Positions 27,632 to 37,341 of a stretch of 64,000 bases of DNA are shown in pieces. Position 1 is the first letter of the stretch. Each line of letters opens with the position of its first letter. Source of the stretch: Deltaproteobacteria bacterium (lineage in GTDB: Bacteria > Desulfobacterota > Desulfobacteria > Desulfobacterales > UBA5852); contig JAHLLS010000009.1 in assembly GCA_020444045.1 (NCBI GenBank), positions 62,001-126,000 on the forward strand, given 5' to 3'. The notes below the pieces were generated by a model. It searched no databases, was not told the origin of the DNA, and worked only from the letters and a program-made list of their open reading frames with translations. Made by a program: the position numbers and the translations under genes.

Positions 27632-29368
27632 ATGGACAAAATCCTTAGAATCGACGTAGGCGCGGAGGGCGGACCCAAGGCCGTTGTCACCCCATTGGGC
27701 GAATACGAGGGCATGGGCGGACGGGGCATGACGTCCATGGTGGTATTTAAGGAAGTACCGGCCGACTGTCACCCTTTAGGGCCGGAAAACAAAATCGTTA
27801 TCGCGCCCGGCATGCTGACCGGGTCGGCCGCATCGACCTCGGGCCGCATATCCGTAGGATGCAAGAGCCCTTTGACGGGCGGTATCAAAGAAGCCAATGC
27901 CGGCGGCCAGGCCGGCCAAACGCTGGCGCGTCTGGGCTATGCCGCCATCATTCTTGAAGGCGCCGCGCCAGCGAACGCCTGTTATAAGGTCCTGATCAAC
28001 AAAGACGGCGTTCAGATCAGCGATGCAACAGAATACAAGGGCCTTCTGAATTACGACCTGATCGAAAAGATCAAACCCGTCTATGGCGAAAAAGTCGCTG
28101 TCATGTCCATTGGACCGGCCGGTGAAATGAAAATGGCAGCGGCCACCATCGCCGTGACGGACCGCGAAATGCGCCCCTCACGCCACGCCGGCCGCGGTGG
28201 TGTGGGTGCCGTGATGGGCACCAAAGGCATCAAGGCCATCATCATCGATGACGCCGGCACCAAGATGCGCCAGCCCAAAAACCCCGAGAAATTCAAGGCC
28301 GCCAACAAAACCTTCACCCAGGGCCTGCGCAGTCATGCCGTGACCGGAGAAGGGCTGCCGGCCTACGGCACGAATGTTTTGACCAACGTTATCAATGAAG
28401 CCGGCGCCTACCCCACCTATAACTTCAAGCAGGGCCAATACAAGGACGCCGGTAAAATCAGTGGGGAAACCATTGCCGATTTGGAAACCAAGCGGGGCGG
28501 GAACCCCACCCATGGCTGCCACGTGGGCTGCGCCATCCGCTGCTCGGGTATTTTTGTTGATAAAGATGGCAATTATGTCACCAAACAGCCGGAATACGAG
28601 ACGGTGTGGGCCCACGGCGGCAACTGCGGCATCTGCGATCCGGATGCCATCGCCCGGCTCGACTTCCTGGATGACAACATCGGTCTCGATACCATCGAAA
28701 TGGGTGCCACGATCGGGGTGGCCATGGAAGCCGGATTGTTAAACTTCGGGGATGCCGAAGGGGCCATCAAACTGGTCGGAGAAGTCGGACAAGGCACCCC
28801 GCTGGGCCGTATCCTGGGCGGTGGGTGCGCCCTCACCGCCAAAGCATTCGGCATCGAACGCGCCCCAGTTGTCAAAGGCCAGGCCATGCCGGCCTACGAT
28901 CCACGGGCCGTCAAAGGCATCGGGGTGACCTATGCCACCACCCCCATGGGCGCCGACCATACCGCGGGCTACGCGATTGCCACCAACATCCTCAAAGTCG
29001 GTGGTGATGTGGATCCCCTGAGCACGGAAGGCCAGATCGAGCTGTCGCGCAACCTGCAAATTGCGACGGCGGCGCTGGACGCCACGGGCTATTGCCTGTT
29101 CATTGCCTTCGCCATTCTCGATCAGGAAGAAACCTTCAATGCCATGGTTGAAACCATCAACGGCATGTACGACCTCAGCCTCACCGGGGATGACGTCGTG
29201 GCCCTCGGCAAAAAAATCCTCAGCATGGAACGCGAATTCAATAAAAAAGCCGGTTTCACCAAGGAACATGACCGGCTGCCGCGCTACATGAGTCGCGAGG
29301 CCATCGCACCCCATAACGTCACATTCGATATCAGCGACGATCAACTGGACACTCTCTACAACTGGTAA
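27632..29368 (+). CDS. aor: Aldehyde:ferredoxin oxidoreductase (tungstopterin)
   Basis: Oxidises aldehydes to carboxylic acids with ferredoxin as electron acceptor, or reduces acids when ferredoxin is very reduced. The 578-residue length is typical. The N-terminal domain shows GGRGMTS and SGRISVGCKSPLTGG, the tungstopterin-binding part. The [4Fe-4S] ligands are Cys296, Cys300 and Cys304 (HGCHVGCAIRC, spacing x3-x3 instead of the x2-x3 seen in Pyrococcus AOR) and Cys488 (TGYCLF). MGADHTAG near residue 450 matches the pterin-contact motif. ATG 27632 follows AAGGAGG. It appears monocistronic, with its own promoter and a strong terminator. Aldehydes from amino acid or fatty acid metabolism are possible substrates. 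Confidence 0.93.
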   Translation: MDKILRIDVGAEGGPKAVVTPLGEYEGMGGRGMTSMVVFKEVPADCHPLGPENKIVIAPGMLTGSAASTSGRISVGCKSPLTGGIKEANAGGQAGQTLARLGYAAIILEGAAPANACYKVLINKDGVQISDATEYKGLLNYDLIEKIKPVYGEKVAVMSIGPAGEMKMAAATIAVTDREMRPSRHAGRGGVGAVMGTKGIKAIIIDDAGTKMRQPKNPEKFKAANKTFTQGLRSHAVTGEGLPAYGTNVLTNVINEAGAYPTYNFKQGQYKDAGKISGETIADLETKRGGNPTHGCHVGCAIRCSGIFVDKDGNYVTKQPEYETVWAHGGNCGICDPDAIARLDFLDDNIGLDTIEMGATIGVAMEAGLLNFGDAEGAIKLVGEVGQGTPLGRILGGGCALTAKAFGIERAPVVKGQAMPAYDPRAVKGIGVTYATTPMGADHTAGYAIATNILKVGGDVDPLSTEGQIELSRNLQIATAALDATGYCLFIAFAILDQEETFNAMVETINGMYDLSLTGDDVVALGKKILSMEREFNKKAGFTKEHDRLPRYMSREAIAPHNVTFDISDDQLDTLYNW

Positions 29369-29399
29369 CTTCAGGAGGGGAGCAGCATCCTGACACCGG

Positions 29400-29430
29400 A
29401 AGGGCGGCCAACAGGCCGCCCTTCTTCTTT
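29400..29430 (+). terminator. Rho-independent terminator after AOR
   Basis: AAGGGCGGCC (29400-29409) pairs perfectly with GGCCGCCCTT (29414-29423) over the loop AACA, followed by the T-rich run CTTCTTT. It begins 31 bases after the AOR stop. Confidence 0.92.
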
Positions 29431-29567
29431 GCCCGGGCACACCCGGCAGAGCGCGAGACCGGTCCTTCACGGCGCCAAGGAGAACACCCATCCCGGGCGC
29501 TGCACTGGCAGCATTTTATGGCGAGAAAAACCGCTGATCGGAAACCGATATCAAGAGGGGAGAGGCG

Positions 29568-31514
29568 TCAATTGAAAAGATTTTTGATGCTGCGCAGTAC
29601 CCGCTGATCCAACCGCTTGTTCACTTCCGTCTTCAATTCCAGCAGGTGTTTGTTATCCGGATCGACCTCCAGACCGGTCGTGATATAGCGGCGGGCATTG
29701 TCATAGTCGAAGCTGTTCATTTCTTTTTCCGCCAGGACCGCATAGCGATCGGCGATTTTTTCCCGGCCCCGGCGCGCTTCGTTGTTGCGGGGATCGAGCT
29801 TTTCAACTTCACGGAAAAAATACAGCGCATTATCTTCAGTCGGCTTGGTCAGCTTATAGGCATTCAGACAGTCATTGGCCTTTACCAGCAACCGTTGGAT
29901 CGTCCGCTGGCGCTCTTCTTCAGCCTGCCGGTTAACTTTCTCCTTGAGCGACCACAGCCGACGACTGTCGGCATCCACCGACAGACCGGTGGCGATAAAA
30001 TCAAGAGCTTTCTGGTTGTGGGAGCGCTGCATCTCACGCTCAGCCAACTGGGCGTAGCGATCGGCGATATCGGCAATGCCCTGCCGGGCGTCACGATTAT
30101 CCGGATCGCGTTTGAGGACCTGCTTGTAGAAGAAATAGGCGTTGCGACCCTCTGGCTCCGTCAGATTCCATGCGGCCAAATTGTCCTGCGCTTCCTGCAA
30201 CCATTTTGCCACTTGAGGATCGACCGCCGCGGCTGACGCGGATGCCAGCGTCCCATTCGCTTTGACGACCGCGGATCCGGAAGGATCCTCAGGCGTGCCC
30301 CCCGTATTGGTATTGGATGAAATCGGCACCCGAACCACCACCGGCTTGTCCTCTATGTGTCGCTGGCTGACCCAAAAGGCACCGACCGCTACGACCAGAA
30401 ACAATAACAGGACGACCGACCAGAACCAGGGTCTTTTTTTCCGGCCGGCAGCAGTCGCCATGACCTCCGGTGTAAGAATCAGGGTTTCCTGATAGTCCGG
30501 ATCTGTTTTCTGACCGTGATCCTCCAGCGGCGCGATGGGCTCTACTTTCCGTAGCGCCCAGGCCATGGAGGCCTCTTCGGTTTTCAGCTCGTCATCGAAA
30601 AGGCCCTTCATGAATTGGGACAGCTTTTGCCCGCTGGGACGAAAGTTCAAATGATAAATGCAGTCCTCAAGGTCGGAGAGCATATCACCGCACGAGTCAT
30701 AACGATCATCCGGGTGCTTGGCCAGTGCCATGTCCAGCACGACCACCAGGCATTCGGGCAAATCCCGAATAACCCGCTCCGCCCGTGTGAAACGGGCCTC
30801 ACGCGCCTGGGATAAGATATCCATGGCATCGCCTTCGTACATGAAGCGGCCCGTTACCATTTCATAGAGCAAAATACCGACGGAAAAGATATCGGAGCGG
30901 TGATCGACTTCATGGCCTTCGGCCTGCTCCGGTGACATATAGGCCACCTTGCCCTTGATCACACCGGACCGGGTATTCGTGATCCGACTGGCCGCCTTGG
31001 CAATGCCGAAATCAATGATCTTGACCTGACCGTCATAGGTCAAAAAGATGTTCTGAGGGCTGACATCGCGATGGATGATGTTGAGGAGTTGGCCCTGCAG
31101 ATCCTTCATCTTGTGGGCGTAGTCCAGACCCGAACAAACTCCGGAAGCGATATGCAACAAGTTCTCGAGGCTAAGCGGCATGCCCCGCTGTCCGGCGCAG
31201 TGAAGAACGGTTTTGAGATCTTTTCCGAAAAGGTATTCCATGGCGATGAAATAGGTGTCTTCCAATCGCCCGAAATCGTATATTTGCACAATATTGGGGT
31301 GCTGCAGCAGGGCCGCCAGACGCGCTTCATCGATAAAATAACTGACGGCCTCCTTTTCGGCCGATAAATGCGGCAGGATTTTTTTGACGGCCACGGCTTT
31401 TTCAAAGCCCTCTTCACCGGAAATCTTGCCGCGAAATAATTCGGCCATCCCTCCCACCGCAATGCGATCGGTCAACCAGTATTTTCCGTATTTAAGCGGT
31501 GCCGTCGTATTCAT
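29568..31514 (-). CDS. Membrane-anchored Ser/Thr protein kinase with TPR-like repeats
   Basis: Eukaryotic-like (Hanks) kinase. Residues about 10-280 carry the glycine loop VGGMAELFRG, the ATP-binding Lys in VAVKKIL, the catalytic loop HRDVSPQN near 147, DFGIA near 168 and SPEQAEG. The HRDVSPQN form with Ser-Pro is common in delta-proteobacterial kinases. A transmembrane segment follows at about 361-383 (WFWSVVLLLFLVVAVGAFW). The outer part has three TPR-like repeats built on YFFREVEKLDPRNNEARRG-type units. ATG 31514 is chosen because the kinase fold starts just after it; no clear ribosome binding site is visible. The targets are unknown. Confidence 0.87.
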   Translation of the reverse strand: MNTTAPLKYGKYWLTDRIAVGGMAELFRGKISGEEGFEKAVAVKKILPHLSAEKEAVSYFIDEARLAALLQHPNIVQIYDFGRLEDTYFIAMEYLFGKDLKTVLHCAGQRGMPLSLENLLHIASGVCSGLDYAHKMKDLQGQLLNIIHRDVSPQNIFLTYDGQVKIIDFGIAKAASRITNTRSGVIKGKVAYMSPEQAEGHEVDHRSDIFSVGILLYEMVTGRFMYEGDAMDILSQAREARFTRAERVIRDLPECLVVVLDMALAKHPDDRYDSCGDMLSDLEDCIYHLNFRPSGQKLSQFMKGLFDDELKTEEASMAWALRKVEPIAPLEDHGQKTDPDYQETLILTPEVMATAAGRKKRPWFWSVVLLLFLVVAVGAFWVSQRHIEDKPVVVRVPISSNTNTGGTPEDPSGSAVVKANGTLASASAAAVDPQVAKWLQEAQDNLAAWNLTEPEGRNAYFFYKQVLKRDPDNRDARQGIADIADRYAQLAEREMQRSHNQKALDFIATGLSVDADSRRLWSLKEKVNRQAEEERQRTIQRLLVKANDCLNAYKLTKPTEDNALYFFREVEKLDPRNNEARRGREKIADRYAVLAEKEMNSFDYDNARRYITTGLEVDPDNKHLLELKTEVNKRLDQRVLRSIKNLFN

Positions 31515-32109
31515 TTTCGTATCAGCGGAACTACCTGTCCAGTCGCAAATCGTCCGTTCGAGTCCACGCGGGCAAAAGATCACCGCGCGCCGAAATCATT
31601 AGATTAATTGACGAATGATATCAAAGCAAACACTAAATGACAACTTAAAGTTGACCCCTCGCGACGAGCGCCTGGGGTAACTTACCACCGGCAACGGGGG
31701 AAGATATTACGTGCATATACCCGCCATCACGGGTTTTCATGCCACGACAACCGTCCAAATCAGAATGGAATTCAATGAAAATGGGCCCGGAAAAACCAGA
31801 GAATGATGCCGATGCGCTTTCTTCAAGCGAATCGGCGGGTTTTTCACAGGGTTCCGCAGGATCGCCAGGATCGGTAACAGGGCTGAGGCGGATGGATGAA
31901 CCGGTGAGCCCGTTCAGACCGCCGGGTAGCGCGCGATAGGAGGGTAACCACCTGAAATTGAGCAATTAAATCCCTTAACGGATTGATAACAAACCACATA
32001 AGCATGTTGACAAGCCCCATTCAAACCCGTATTTTAACGATCATTATTTCGATCAGCGTTCACTATTTCCCTGCGTGATACCGATATAAGTCTATTCTGG
32101 AATAGCCAA
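31515..32109. other. Divergent intergenic region between kinase and PilZ genes
   Basis: Nearly 600 bases with no supported gene. An open frame of 66 codons at 31739-31939 (plus) has no ribosome binding site and Ser/Gly/Pro-rich composition. The opposite strand is also open there without gene-like content. A good promoter for the PilZ gene lies at 32007-32035. ACCCG-CGGGT followed by TTTT near 31716-31736 is a weak hairpin. Confidence 0.45.
32007..32035 (+). promoter_or_regulatory. Sigma-70-type promoter for PilZ gene
   Basis: TTGACA (32007-32012), 17-base spacer, TATTTT (32030-32035). The expected start near 32042 gives a leader of about 68 bases before ATG 32110. Confidence 0.6.
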
Positions 32110-32475
32110 ATGAAAAAAGAAAAAACGCCCTCCAAAACGGCACAGAAACCAATCGGCACCAACGAGTTGTTCGAACGCGGGTTTCGCAAAATGAGCAACA
32201 AAGAAGCCCGTATTTTCGCACGTTTCCCCTGCTCGGAAGACACCCATTTCGCTGCCAATCGCGAGCTTTTCCAGGGAACGATCAAAAACGTCAGCGAGGG
32301 GGGGATTTACGTCCAGACCCGACAACGCTTCGTCGTCGGCCAGGAGGTGGTGGTGGCCGGCCCCTTTGGCGAAGACCGCCAGGACGTTAAACGCTATGGC
32401 AAAGTCGTCTGGTGCGACGACAGGGGAATCGCCGTTCAATTTGTCCGCAAAGTGGCCCCGACACCGCGGCGATAA
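32110..32475 (+). CDS. PilZ domain protein
   Basis: A 121-residue protein with one PilZ domain, expected to bind cyclic di-GMP. The signature RxxxR is present as RIFAR (about residues 34-38), and the second motif is NVSEGG, close to the usual D/NxSxxG. The first 30 residues are Lys-rich and probably disordered. Single-domain PilZ proteins act as adaptors that change partner activity when cyclic di-GMP is bound; the partner is not clear from context. It is divergent from the kinase gene and has its own promoter. Confidence 0.85.
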   Translation: MKKEKTPSKTAQKPIGTNELFERGFRKMSNKEARIFARFPCSEDTHFAANRELFQGTIKNVSEGGIYVQTRQRFVVGQEVVVAGPFGEDRQDVKRYGKVVWCDDRGIAVQFVRKVAPTPRR

Positions 32476-32614
32476 AACCAGCGCGGCATCCTGCGATGAG
32501 ATTTCTCAGCTGTGCCCTTTCAATGATAGATGGACACCTTCCTCAGTAAAGTGATCCGATACGACGGCATGAGTTTACATAGTTGATCATCGGACAACCA
32601 CAAGGAGCCCCCGG

Positions 32615-32914
32615 ATGCCGGACCTCAAAGAAGGCGACCTGTTAACGCGCGTCGCGCGGTATAACCTCATTCGTGACGGCCGCATGCTCTATATCGATGT
32701 ACACGAAACCCTGCACGGCAAGCTCGCCGCCCCCTTTGTCGCCGTTCCCAACCTGGTCAACATCGTCGCCCGACCGGAATATCAGGGTACGGGCATGACG
32801 GAAACCGAAGCGCTCGACGACGCATTGGAAAAAATCGCAGCAATTCCCTTCGAAAATATTTTCCCCGAGCAAAAACAGCCATCACCCGGCGCCGGTGGCA
32901 CCCGCAACGGGTGA
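32615..32914 (+). CDS. Hypothetical protein, 99 residues
   Basis: A small soluble protein starting MPDLKEGDLLTRVARYNLI. No family is recognised. AAGGAG lies 8 bases before ATG 32615. The core has alternating strands, then a helix (TETEALDDALEKIAAI) and a Pro/Gly-rich tail. The stop overlaps a GTG start of the MFS gene (GTGA), so the two are translationally coupled. Confidence 0.65.
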   Translation: MPDLKEGDLLTRVARYNLIRDGRMLYIDVHETLHGKLAAPFVAVPNLVNIVARPEYQGTGMTETEALDDALEKIAAIPFENIFPEQKQPSPGAGGTRNG

Positions 32915-34080
32915 ATAATCGGCAGATGACGAAACCGCAACCGGTGCTATCGTTTGGCCTGCAGGCCAGTGTGTTCGGTCTGGTGTCGGCCGCGTTTACG
33001 ACCATTTATATCACCCAGCCGGTCCTGCCCATTATCCAGGAAACCTACCAGGTCTCCGCCGCCCGGGCCTCCATCACGATTTCAGCCGTCGTTCTGGGCA
33101 TCACACTGGCCAACCTGCCCTTCGGCGCCCTTGCGGACCGGTGGACGATTCGACCGATTATCCTGACGGGAAGCCTCATCGTGATCGCCGGCAATATCGT
33201 CTGCGCCCTTACGGATAATTTTCAGGGGCTCGTCGTGGCGCGCTTTATCCAGGGGCTGTTCATCCCCGCCTTGACCACCTGCCTGGCCGCCTTCCTTTCG
33301 CGTCGCCTGCCGGCGCAACGGCTAAATGTCGTCATGGGGACCTATGTTTCCGCCACCGTCGCCGGCGGGTTGGGCGGCCGTCTTCTGGGGGGACTGTTTC
33401 ATCCCGCGTTCAACTGGCGCTGGGCCTTTGTTATCGCCGCGGGCCTGGTGGCCATCGCCTGCGGGATTGCTTGGCGCTGGCTCCCCCGTGAGGAACCAGC
33501 CGGCCCCCGCCAGTCGGCACAGTTAAGCTTTTGGCAATTGCTGGCCCAGGCCCCTTTGCGACATAATTATCTGGTGGCGTTCAGTGCTTTTTTCGTCTTT
33601 TCTTCGGTGTTCAACTACCTGCCCTTTTATTTGGCTGCGCCCCCCTTCGGTGCCCCCACGCGGACCATCACCTTGATGTATCTGGCCTACCTGATCGGCA
33701 TCGTTATGGGTCCTCTGGCAGGTCAAATGAGCAATCGCTTTGGCAACGGCCGCACCATGGCCGGCGGCGCCGTCCTCTTTGGCGTGTCTTTAAGCATCAC
33801 GCTCTATCCCTCCTTGCTATCGGTAATCGTCGGCCTGGCCGGCATCTGCGCTGGTTTCTTCACGATTCATGCTGCTGCCGCCGGATGGCTCAACCGGCAT
33901 CTGGTGTCCAGCCGCGGGCGTGCCAATTCCCTCTATGTTCTGTTTTACTATGCCGGGGGCGCCTGCGGCATCACCCTGAGTGGCAGCGCTTATGAAGCCT
34001 TTTCGTGGCCCGGCGTTGTCGGTATGGGAGCCGTCATGCTCATGGTCCCGTTGTGGATGGGTCTGCGGGGGGTAAAATAA
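32911..34080 (+). CDS. MFS transporter (YnfM-like efflux type)
   Basis: A 389-residue inner-membrane carrier with about 12 hydrophobic segments. The family loop between segments 2 and 3 reads GALADRWTIRP, matching the MFS G-x3-D-R motif, and VVARFIQGLFIPAL lies on segment 4. The layout resembles YnfM/arabinose-efflux-type exporters that have IYITQPVLPII early in helix 1. The substrate is not predictable. The start is GTG 32911, overlapping the upstream stop; ATG 32926 is an alternative. There is no strong terminator, only a weak AT-rich hairpin just after the stop. Confidence 0.85.
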   Translation: MNNRQMTKPQPVLSFGLQASVFGLVSAAFTTIYITQPVLPIIQETYQVSAARASITISAVVLGITLANLPFGALADRWTIRPIILTGSLIVIAGNIVCALTDNFQGLVVARFIQGLFIPALTTCLAAFLSRRLPAQRLNVVMGTYVSATVAGGLGGRLLGGLFHPAFNWRWAFVIAAGLVAIACGIAWRWLPREEPAGPRQSAQLSFWQLLAQAPLRHNYLVAFSAFFVFSSVFNYLPFYLAAPPFGAPTRTITLMYLAYLIGIVMGPLAGQMSNRFGNGRTMAGGAVLFGVSLSITLYPSLLSVIVGLAGICAGFFTIHAAAAGWLNRHLVSSRGRANSLYVLFYYAGGACGITLSGSAYEAFSWPGVVGMGAVMLMVPLWMGLRGVK

Positions 34081-34180
34081 AACGTGAAAAACGACGAACG
34101 CGTTTTAATTGCGGTGCCAGAACCACCCGGACGCATTGAATCCCGGCAGTCCCATCGGGTACATCCAGACCGGCCCCCGA

Positions 34181-35569
34181 TCATACCTCGCAGGCGGCTT
34201 CCACCGTGGCGACCGCCTTGGGAATCACCGGCCCCAACACTCGGCCACCGTGTGGCGTAATCTGGACCACGTCTTCAATCCGGATCCCGCCGAACTTACG
34301 ATAGGCCGCCAGTTTGTCAAATGCGATAAAGTCAGACCACCGGCCTTCTTGACGCCACTGATCCATGAGCGCCGGTATAAAATAGATCCCGGGCTCCACC
34401 GTTACGACGAAATCGGCTTCGAGACGCCGCCCCAGCCGTAATGCGGCCAGGCCGAACTGATCTGAACGGATCGTCTCCGCATCGTATCCGACGTTGTCCT
34501 CGCCCAAAGCTTCCATGTCATGGACATCCAACCCCACCATATGCCCCAAGCCGTGGGGGAAAAAAAGCGCGTGCGCCCCTTCATGCACGGCATCGGCCGC
34601 CGCACCTTTCATCAGTCCCAGATCGCACAGTCCTTGACAGATTGTTGTCGCTGCCAGACGATGCACGTCCAGATAGCGCACACCGACCGCCGCTTGGGCA
34701 ATAGCGGCTTTCTGGGCCGTCAAAACGATTTCATAGATATCCTTCTGCCGTGCGCTGAATCGTCCGTTCAGCGGAATCGTGCGGGTGATATCCGAAGCAT
34801 AATGTTCCCGCGATTCGACCCCGATATCCATCAGCAAAAGGCCGCTGGATTTGAAAGGATGGTTGTCCGGCTGATTGTGAAGGATTTCACCCCGGCTTGT
34901 AATAATGGGGGGAAAGGCGAACCGACTGCCCGCGGCGGCGGCAATCCCCTCCAGAATACCGGCCAGCGCCACCGCGTTATTCTCCTGCCGCTGGTGCTTG
35001 ACCAACGCCTGAAAAAGCTTTCGACACAGCCCCAGAGCGGATTCGATCTCCATGATCTCATCGGGTGTTTTAACCGACCGCTGGCGGACCACCGTCTGAA
35101 TCAGGTGCTGTGAAGCGCCCGCGTTGACACGGTCAGGGAAGACGGCCAGCAGGCGGCCGAGCGTCAGCAACTGATCCGGACGATAGGCGGGAAGAAAATG
35201 AATCGGTCGTCCGGCGGCCTGCGCCTCCTGAACCGACACGGTCAATCGCTGTGATGCGTCGCTATGGACTATTCCGGCACCTGCGGCAAGTTCCTTCAGG
35301 GAAGGCCGCGGGCCGGTCCAGATGATATCGTCCAGGGCTGCCTCCGGGCCGTAAAGCGTTTCCCGGCCGTTGTCCATGTCGATCAACATCGCACAATCGG
35401 CGTGATTCAATCCGCTGTAGTACAGAAAACTGCTGTCCTGCCGGAAGGGATACGGATTGGCCGCAAAGTTGATCGGGCTTGCGGCGTGCCCGACAAGCAG
35501 CACCAGTCCGGTCTCCAGCTGTGCTGCGAGCGCCGCCCGACGCTGGCGGTATACGGTTTGGTCGAACAT
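34181..35569 (-). CDS. pepP: Xaa-Pro aminopeptidase (M24B)
   Basis: Cytoplasmic metallopeptidase that removes an N-terminal residue preceding proline. The N-terminal creatinase-like domain is at about residues 1-165 (PYPFRQDSSFLYYSGL). The pita-bread domain holds the five dinuclear metal ligands in order: Asp in LLMDIGVES, Asp in SDITRTIP, His in GLGHMVGLDVHD, Glu in TVEPGIY and Glu in IRIEDVV. The 462-residue length matches PepP. ATG 35569 follows AAGGAG by 8 bases. It is convergent with the MFS gene and downstream of trmO on the same strand (45 bases). Confidence 0.92.
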   Translation of the reverse strand: MFDQTVYRQRRAALAAQLETGLVLLVGHAASPINFAANPYPFRQDSSFLYYSGLNHADCAMLIDMDNGRETLYGPEAALDDIIWTGPRPSLKELAAGAGIVHSDASQRLTVSVQEAQAAGRPIHFLPAYRPDQLLTLGRLLAVFPDRVNAGASQHLIQTVVRQRSVKTPDEIMEIESALGLCRKLFQALVKHQRQENNAVALAGILEGIAAAAGSRFAFPPIITSRGEILHNQPDNHPFKSSGLLLMDIGVESREHYASDITRTIPLNGRFSARQKDIYEIVLTAQKAAIAQAAVGVRYLDVHRLAATTICQGLCDLGLMKGAAADAVHEGAHALFFPHGLGHMVGLDVHDMEALGEDNVGYDAETIRSDQFGLAALRLGRRLEADFVVTVEPGIYFIPALMDQWRQEGRWSDFIAFDKLAAYRKFGGIRIEDVVQITPHGGRVLGPVIPKAVATVEAACEV

Positions 35570-35614
35570 GACGCCTGCTCCTTGAGAGGGTGTTTCCGAT
35601 ATAAACCGGATCGT

Positions 35615-36349
35615 TCAGGAAATGTCCCGCAAGATGGGCCTACCGGAACGCGGGTCCAGTTGAATGACGATAGCCACCACACCGTCCAGCCGCCAGCGGA
35701 CATTCCAGTCGCCAAGATGCATGCCGAAGGCCTGCTTCGGGCGTTGATCACCATAGTAGGCCGGTCGCGGGTCCAGTTGTATCACCTGGACGAGCAACCG
35801 CGCCAGATGGTGCCTTTCCGGATAGGGCATCGCGTGAAGGGTTGCCCGCACACGGGCCGCAAAACGAACCCGTAAGACCGCCTTCGGCCGCTCCCGGGCA
35901 AAGCCACCGTCCGCTTCCGGGCGGCAATCGGCGTACGGGATATAGGGTTTGATGTCCAGCACGGGGGTTTGGTCGAGAAGATCGATCCCTTTCAAACTGA
36001 GGTGAGCGCCGCCATCGTAGGCAATGCCTTCCAGTGTTACAAGCGACAGGCCGATCGGGTTGGGGCGAAAATTGGAACGGGTTCCAAAGACCCCCAAACG
36101 CCGGTTGCCGCCCAGGCGCGGCGGGCGGACTTTACTTCTATTGGCCGCCATCGCCGCGGCATGAAAGACGTACTGGAGCCATACGTGGGAAAAGCCTTCC
36201 AAACCCTCCAAATAATCCCTGCGGTTAAATGGTTCGAACAATTCCAGGGTTCCCCGGGCGTCCGGCACCAGGCCGGCCTGCCGGGGGATGCCGAACTTTT
36301 CTTTGAAACAGGAATGGACGACACCGATGGCGCGATAGTGAAATTCCAT
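35615..36349 (-). CDS. trmO: tRNA (N6-threonylcarbamoyladenosine(37)-N6)-methyltransferase
   Basis: SAM-dependent enzyme that methylates t6A37 in some tRNAs. This 244-residue protein matches E. coli TrmO along its full length: KEKFGIPRQAGLV, VRPPRLGGNRRLGVFGTRS, FRPNPIGLSLV, TPVLDIKPYIPYAD, and the C-terminal domain with QLDPRPAYY and DWNVRWR. ATG 36349 (MEFHYRAIGVVHS) is chosen by alignment with E. coli; a GTG 27 bases upstream is in frame. It is divergent from the alpha/beta hydrolase gene. A shorter TrmO-family protein is encoded at 43.7-44.1 kb. Confidence 0.93.
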   Translation of the reverse strand: MEFHYRAIGVVHSCFKEKFGIPRQAGLVPDARGTLELFEPFNRRDYLEGLEGFSHVWLQYVFHAAAMAANRSKVRPPRLGGNRRLGVFGTRSNFRPNPIGLSLVTLEGIAYDGGAHLSLKGIDLLDQTPVLDIKPYIPYADCRPEADGGFARERPKAVLRVRFAARVRATLHAMPYPERHHLARLLVQVIQLDPRPAYYGDQRPKQAFGMHLGDWNVRWRLDGVVAIVIQLDPRSGRPILRDIS

Positions 36350-36492
36350 CTGCACCCGATAGCACAAATCCGGCACAAATCAAATATCGGGCAATCAATC
36401 CATCTGGGGGGGGGCAGCGTTGGCTTTTCCACCAAAATCGGGGTAAAGTGTTTTTTTAACGACAACCCTGCACGTCCGCAGGAAAGGCCTGT

Positions 36493-37314
36493 ATGATGAA
36501 TGTCCAACGGCCATCCCCCATCGTCCCCCTATCCATCCAGGAAGGCGTCCTGGCCATCCGCCGACAGCACTTGTTCTATCGGCGAATCGCTCCCCCGTTT
36601 CCGTCAGGATCAGCTCCAAAACCGTCACTTGTCTTCCTGCATGAAGGCTTGGGGTGCACGGCCATGTGGCATGACTTTCCGGCCTGCGTGGTGCGTGATA
36701 CCGGGCTTCCGGCCATTGTTTATGACCGACCGGGATATGGCCGCTCCTCGGGAGCACCCCATCCCCGGGACAACCATTATCTCCATCAGGAAGCGCAGGC
36801 GGTTCTGCCGCGGGTTCTGGACGGTCTCCGGGTCGAAAGCGCCATCCTGGTCGGACATAGCGACGGTGGTTCGATCGCGCTGCTGGCCGCTGCCGCCATC
36901 CCCGAAAAAATCGCCGGCATCATTACGGAAGCCGCCCATATTTTCGTGGAGCCGATCACGATCGAAGGTATCCGGGAAGCGGTGGCCGCTTACGGTCCCC
37001 GGCACATCGAGCAACGCCTGGCGCGCTACCACGGTGCCAAAGCCCGCGAACTTTTTTTCGCCTGGTCCGATACATGGCTTTCGGAATCGTTTCAAAACTG
37101 GAATATCGAAGATTGTCTGGATCGGATTACCTGCCCCGCGCTGGTGATGCAGGGCCGCCAGGATCCTTATGGCTCCGAACGCCAGGTGCAGTCGATCGTG
37201 GCCGGCGTCGGATTACGGGCCCGCGCGATGCTGATTCCCGGCGGCCATGCCCTCCACCGAGATGCACCGGTACTCGTCCGTGAAGCGATTGCCGCGTTTG
37301 TGGAAACACTGTGA
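36493..37314 (+). CDS. Alpha/beta hydrolase
   Basis: A 273-residue alpha/beta-hydrolase fold enzyme with no signal peptide. The oxyanion region is FLHEGLGC, the nucleophile is Ser123 in GHSDGG, the acid is probably Asp224 in GRQDPYG, and the base is His252 in GGHALH. The sequence DRPGYGRSSG upstream of the nucleophile is typical of small-ester and C-C hydrolases. The substrate is not predictable. ATG 36493 follows AAAGG. It lies 27 bases before the lipase gene, probably one transcript. Confidence 0.87.
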   Translation: MMNVQRPSPIVPLSIQEGVLAIRRQHLFYRRIAPPFPSGSAPKPSLVFLHEGLGCTAMWHDFPACVVRDTGLPAIVYDRPGYGRSSGAPHPRDNHYLHQEAQAVLPRVLDGLRVESAILVGHSDGGSIALLAAAAIPEKIAGIITEAAHIFVEPITIEGIREAVAAYGPRHIEQRLARYHGAKARELFFAWSDTWLSESFQNWNIEDCLDRITCPALVMQGRQDPYGSERQVQSIVAGVGLRARAMLIPGGHALHRDAPVLVREAIAAFVETL

Positions 37315-37341
37315 ACGTTCATTACCGTCAGAGACAATGTC

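Noticed and set aside
31545..31575. GTTCGAGTCC, like a tRNA T-loop
   Set aside because: Flanking bases do not form a T-stem, and no acceptor or anticodon arm is present.
31739..31939. 66-codon open frame between the kinase and PilZ genes
   Set aside because: No ribosome binding site and Ser/Gly/Pro-rich composition, with the opposite strand open too. It may be noncoding.
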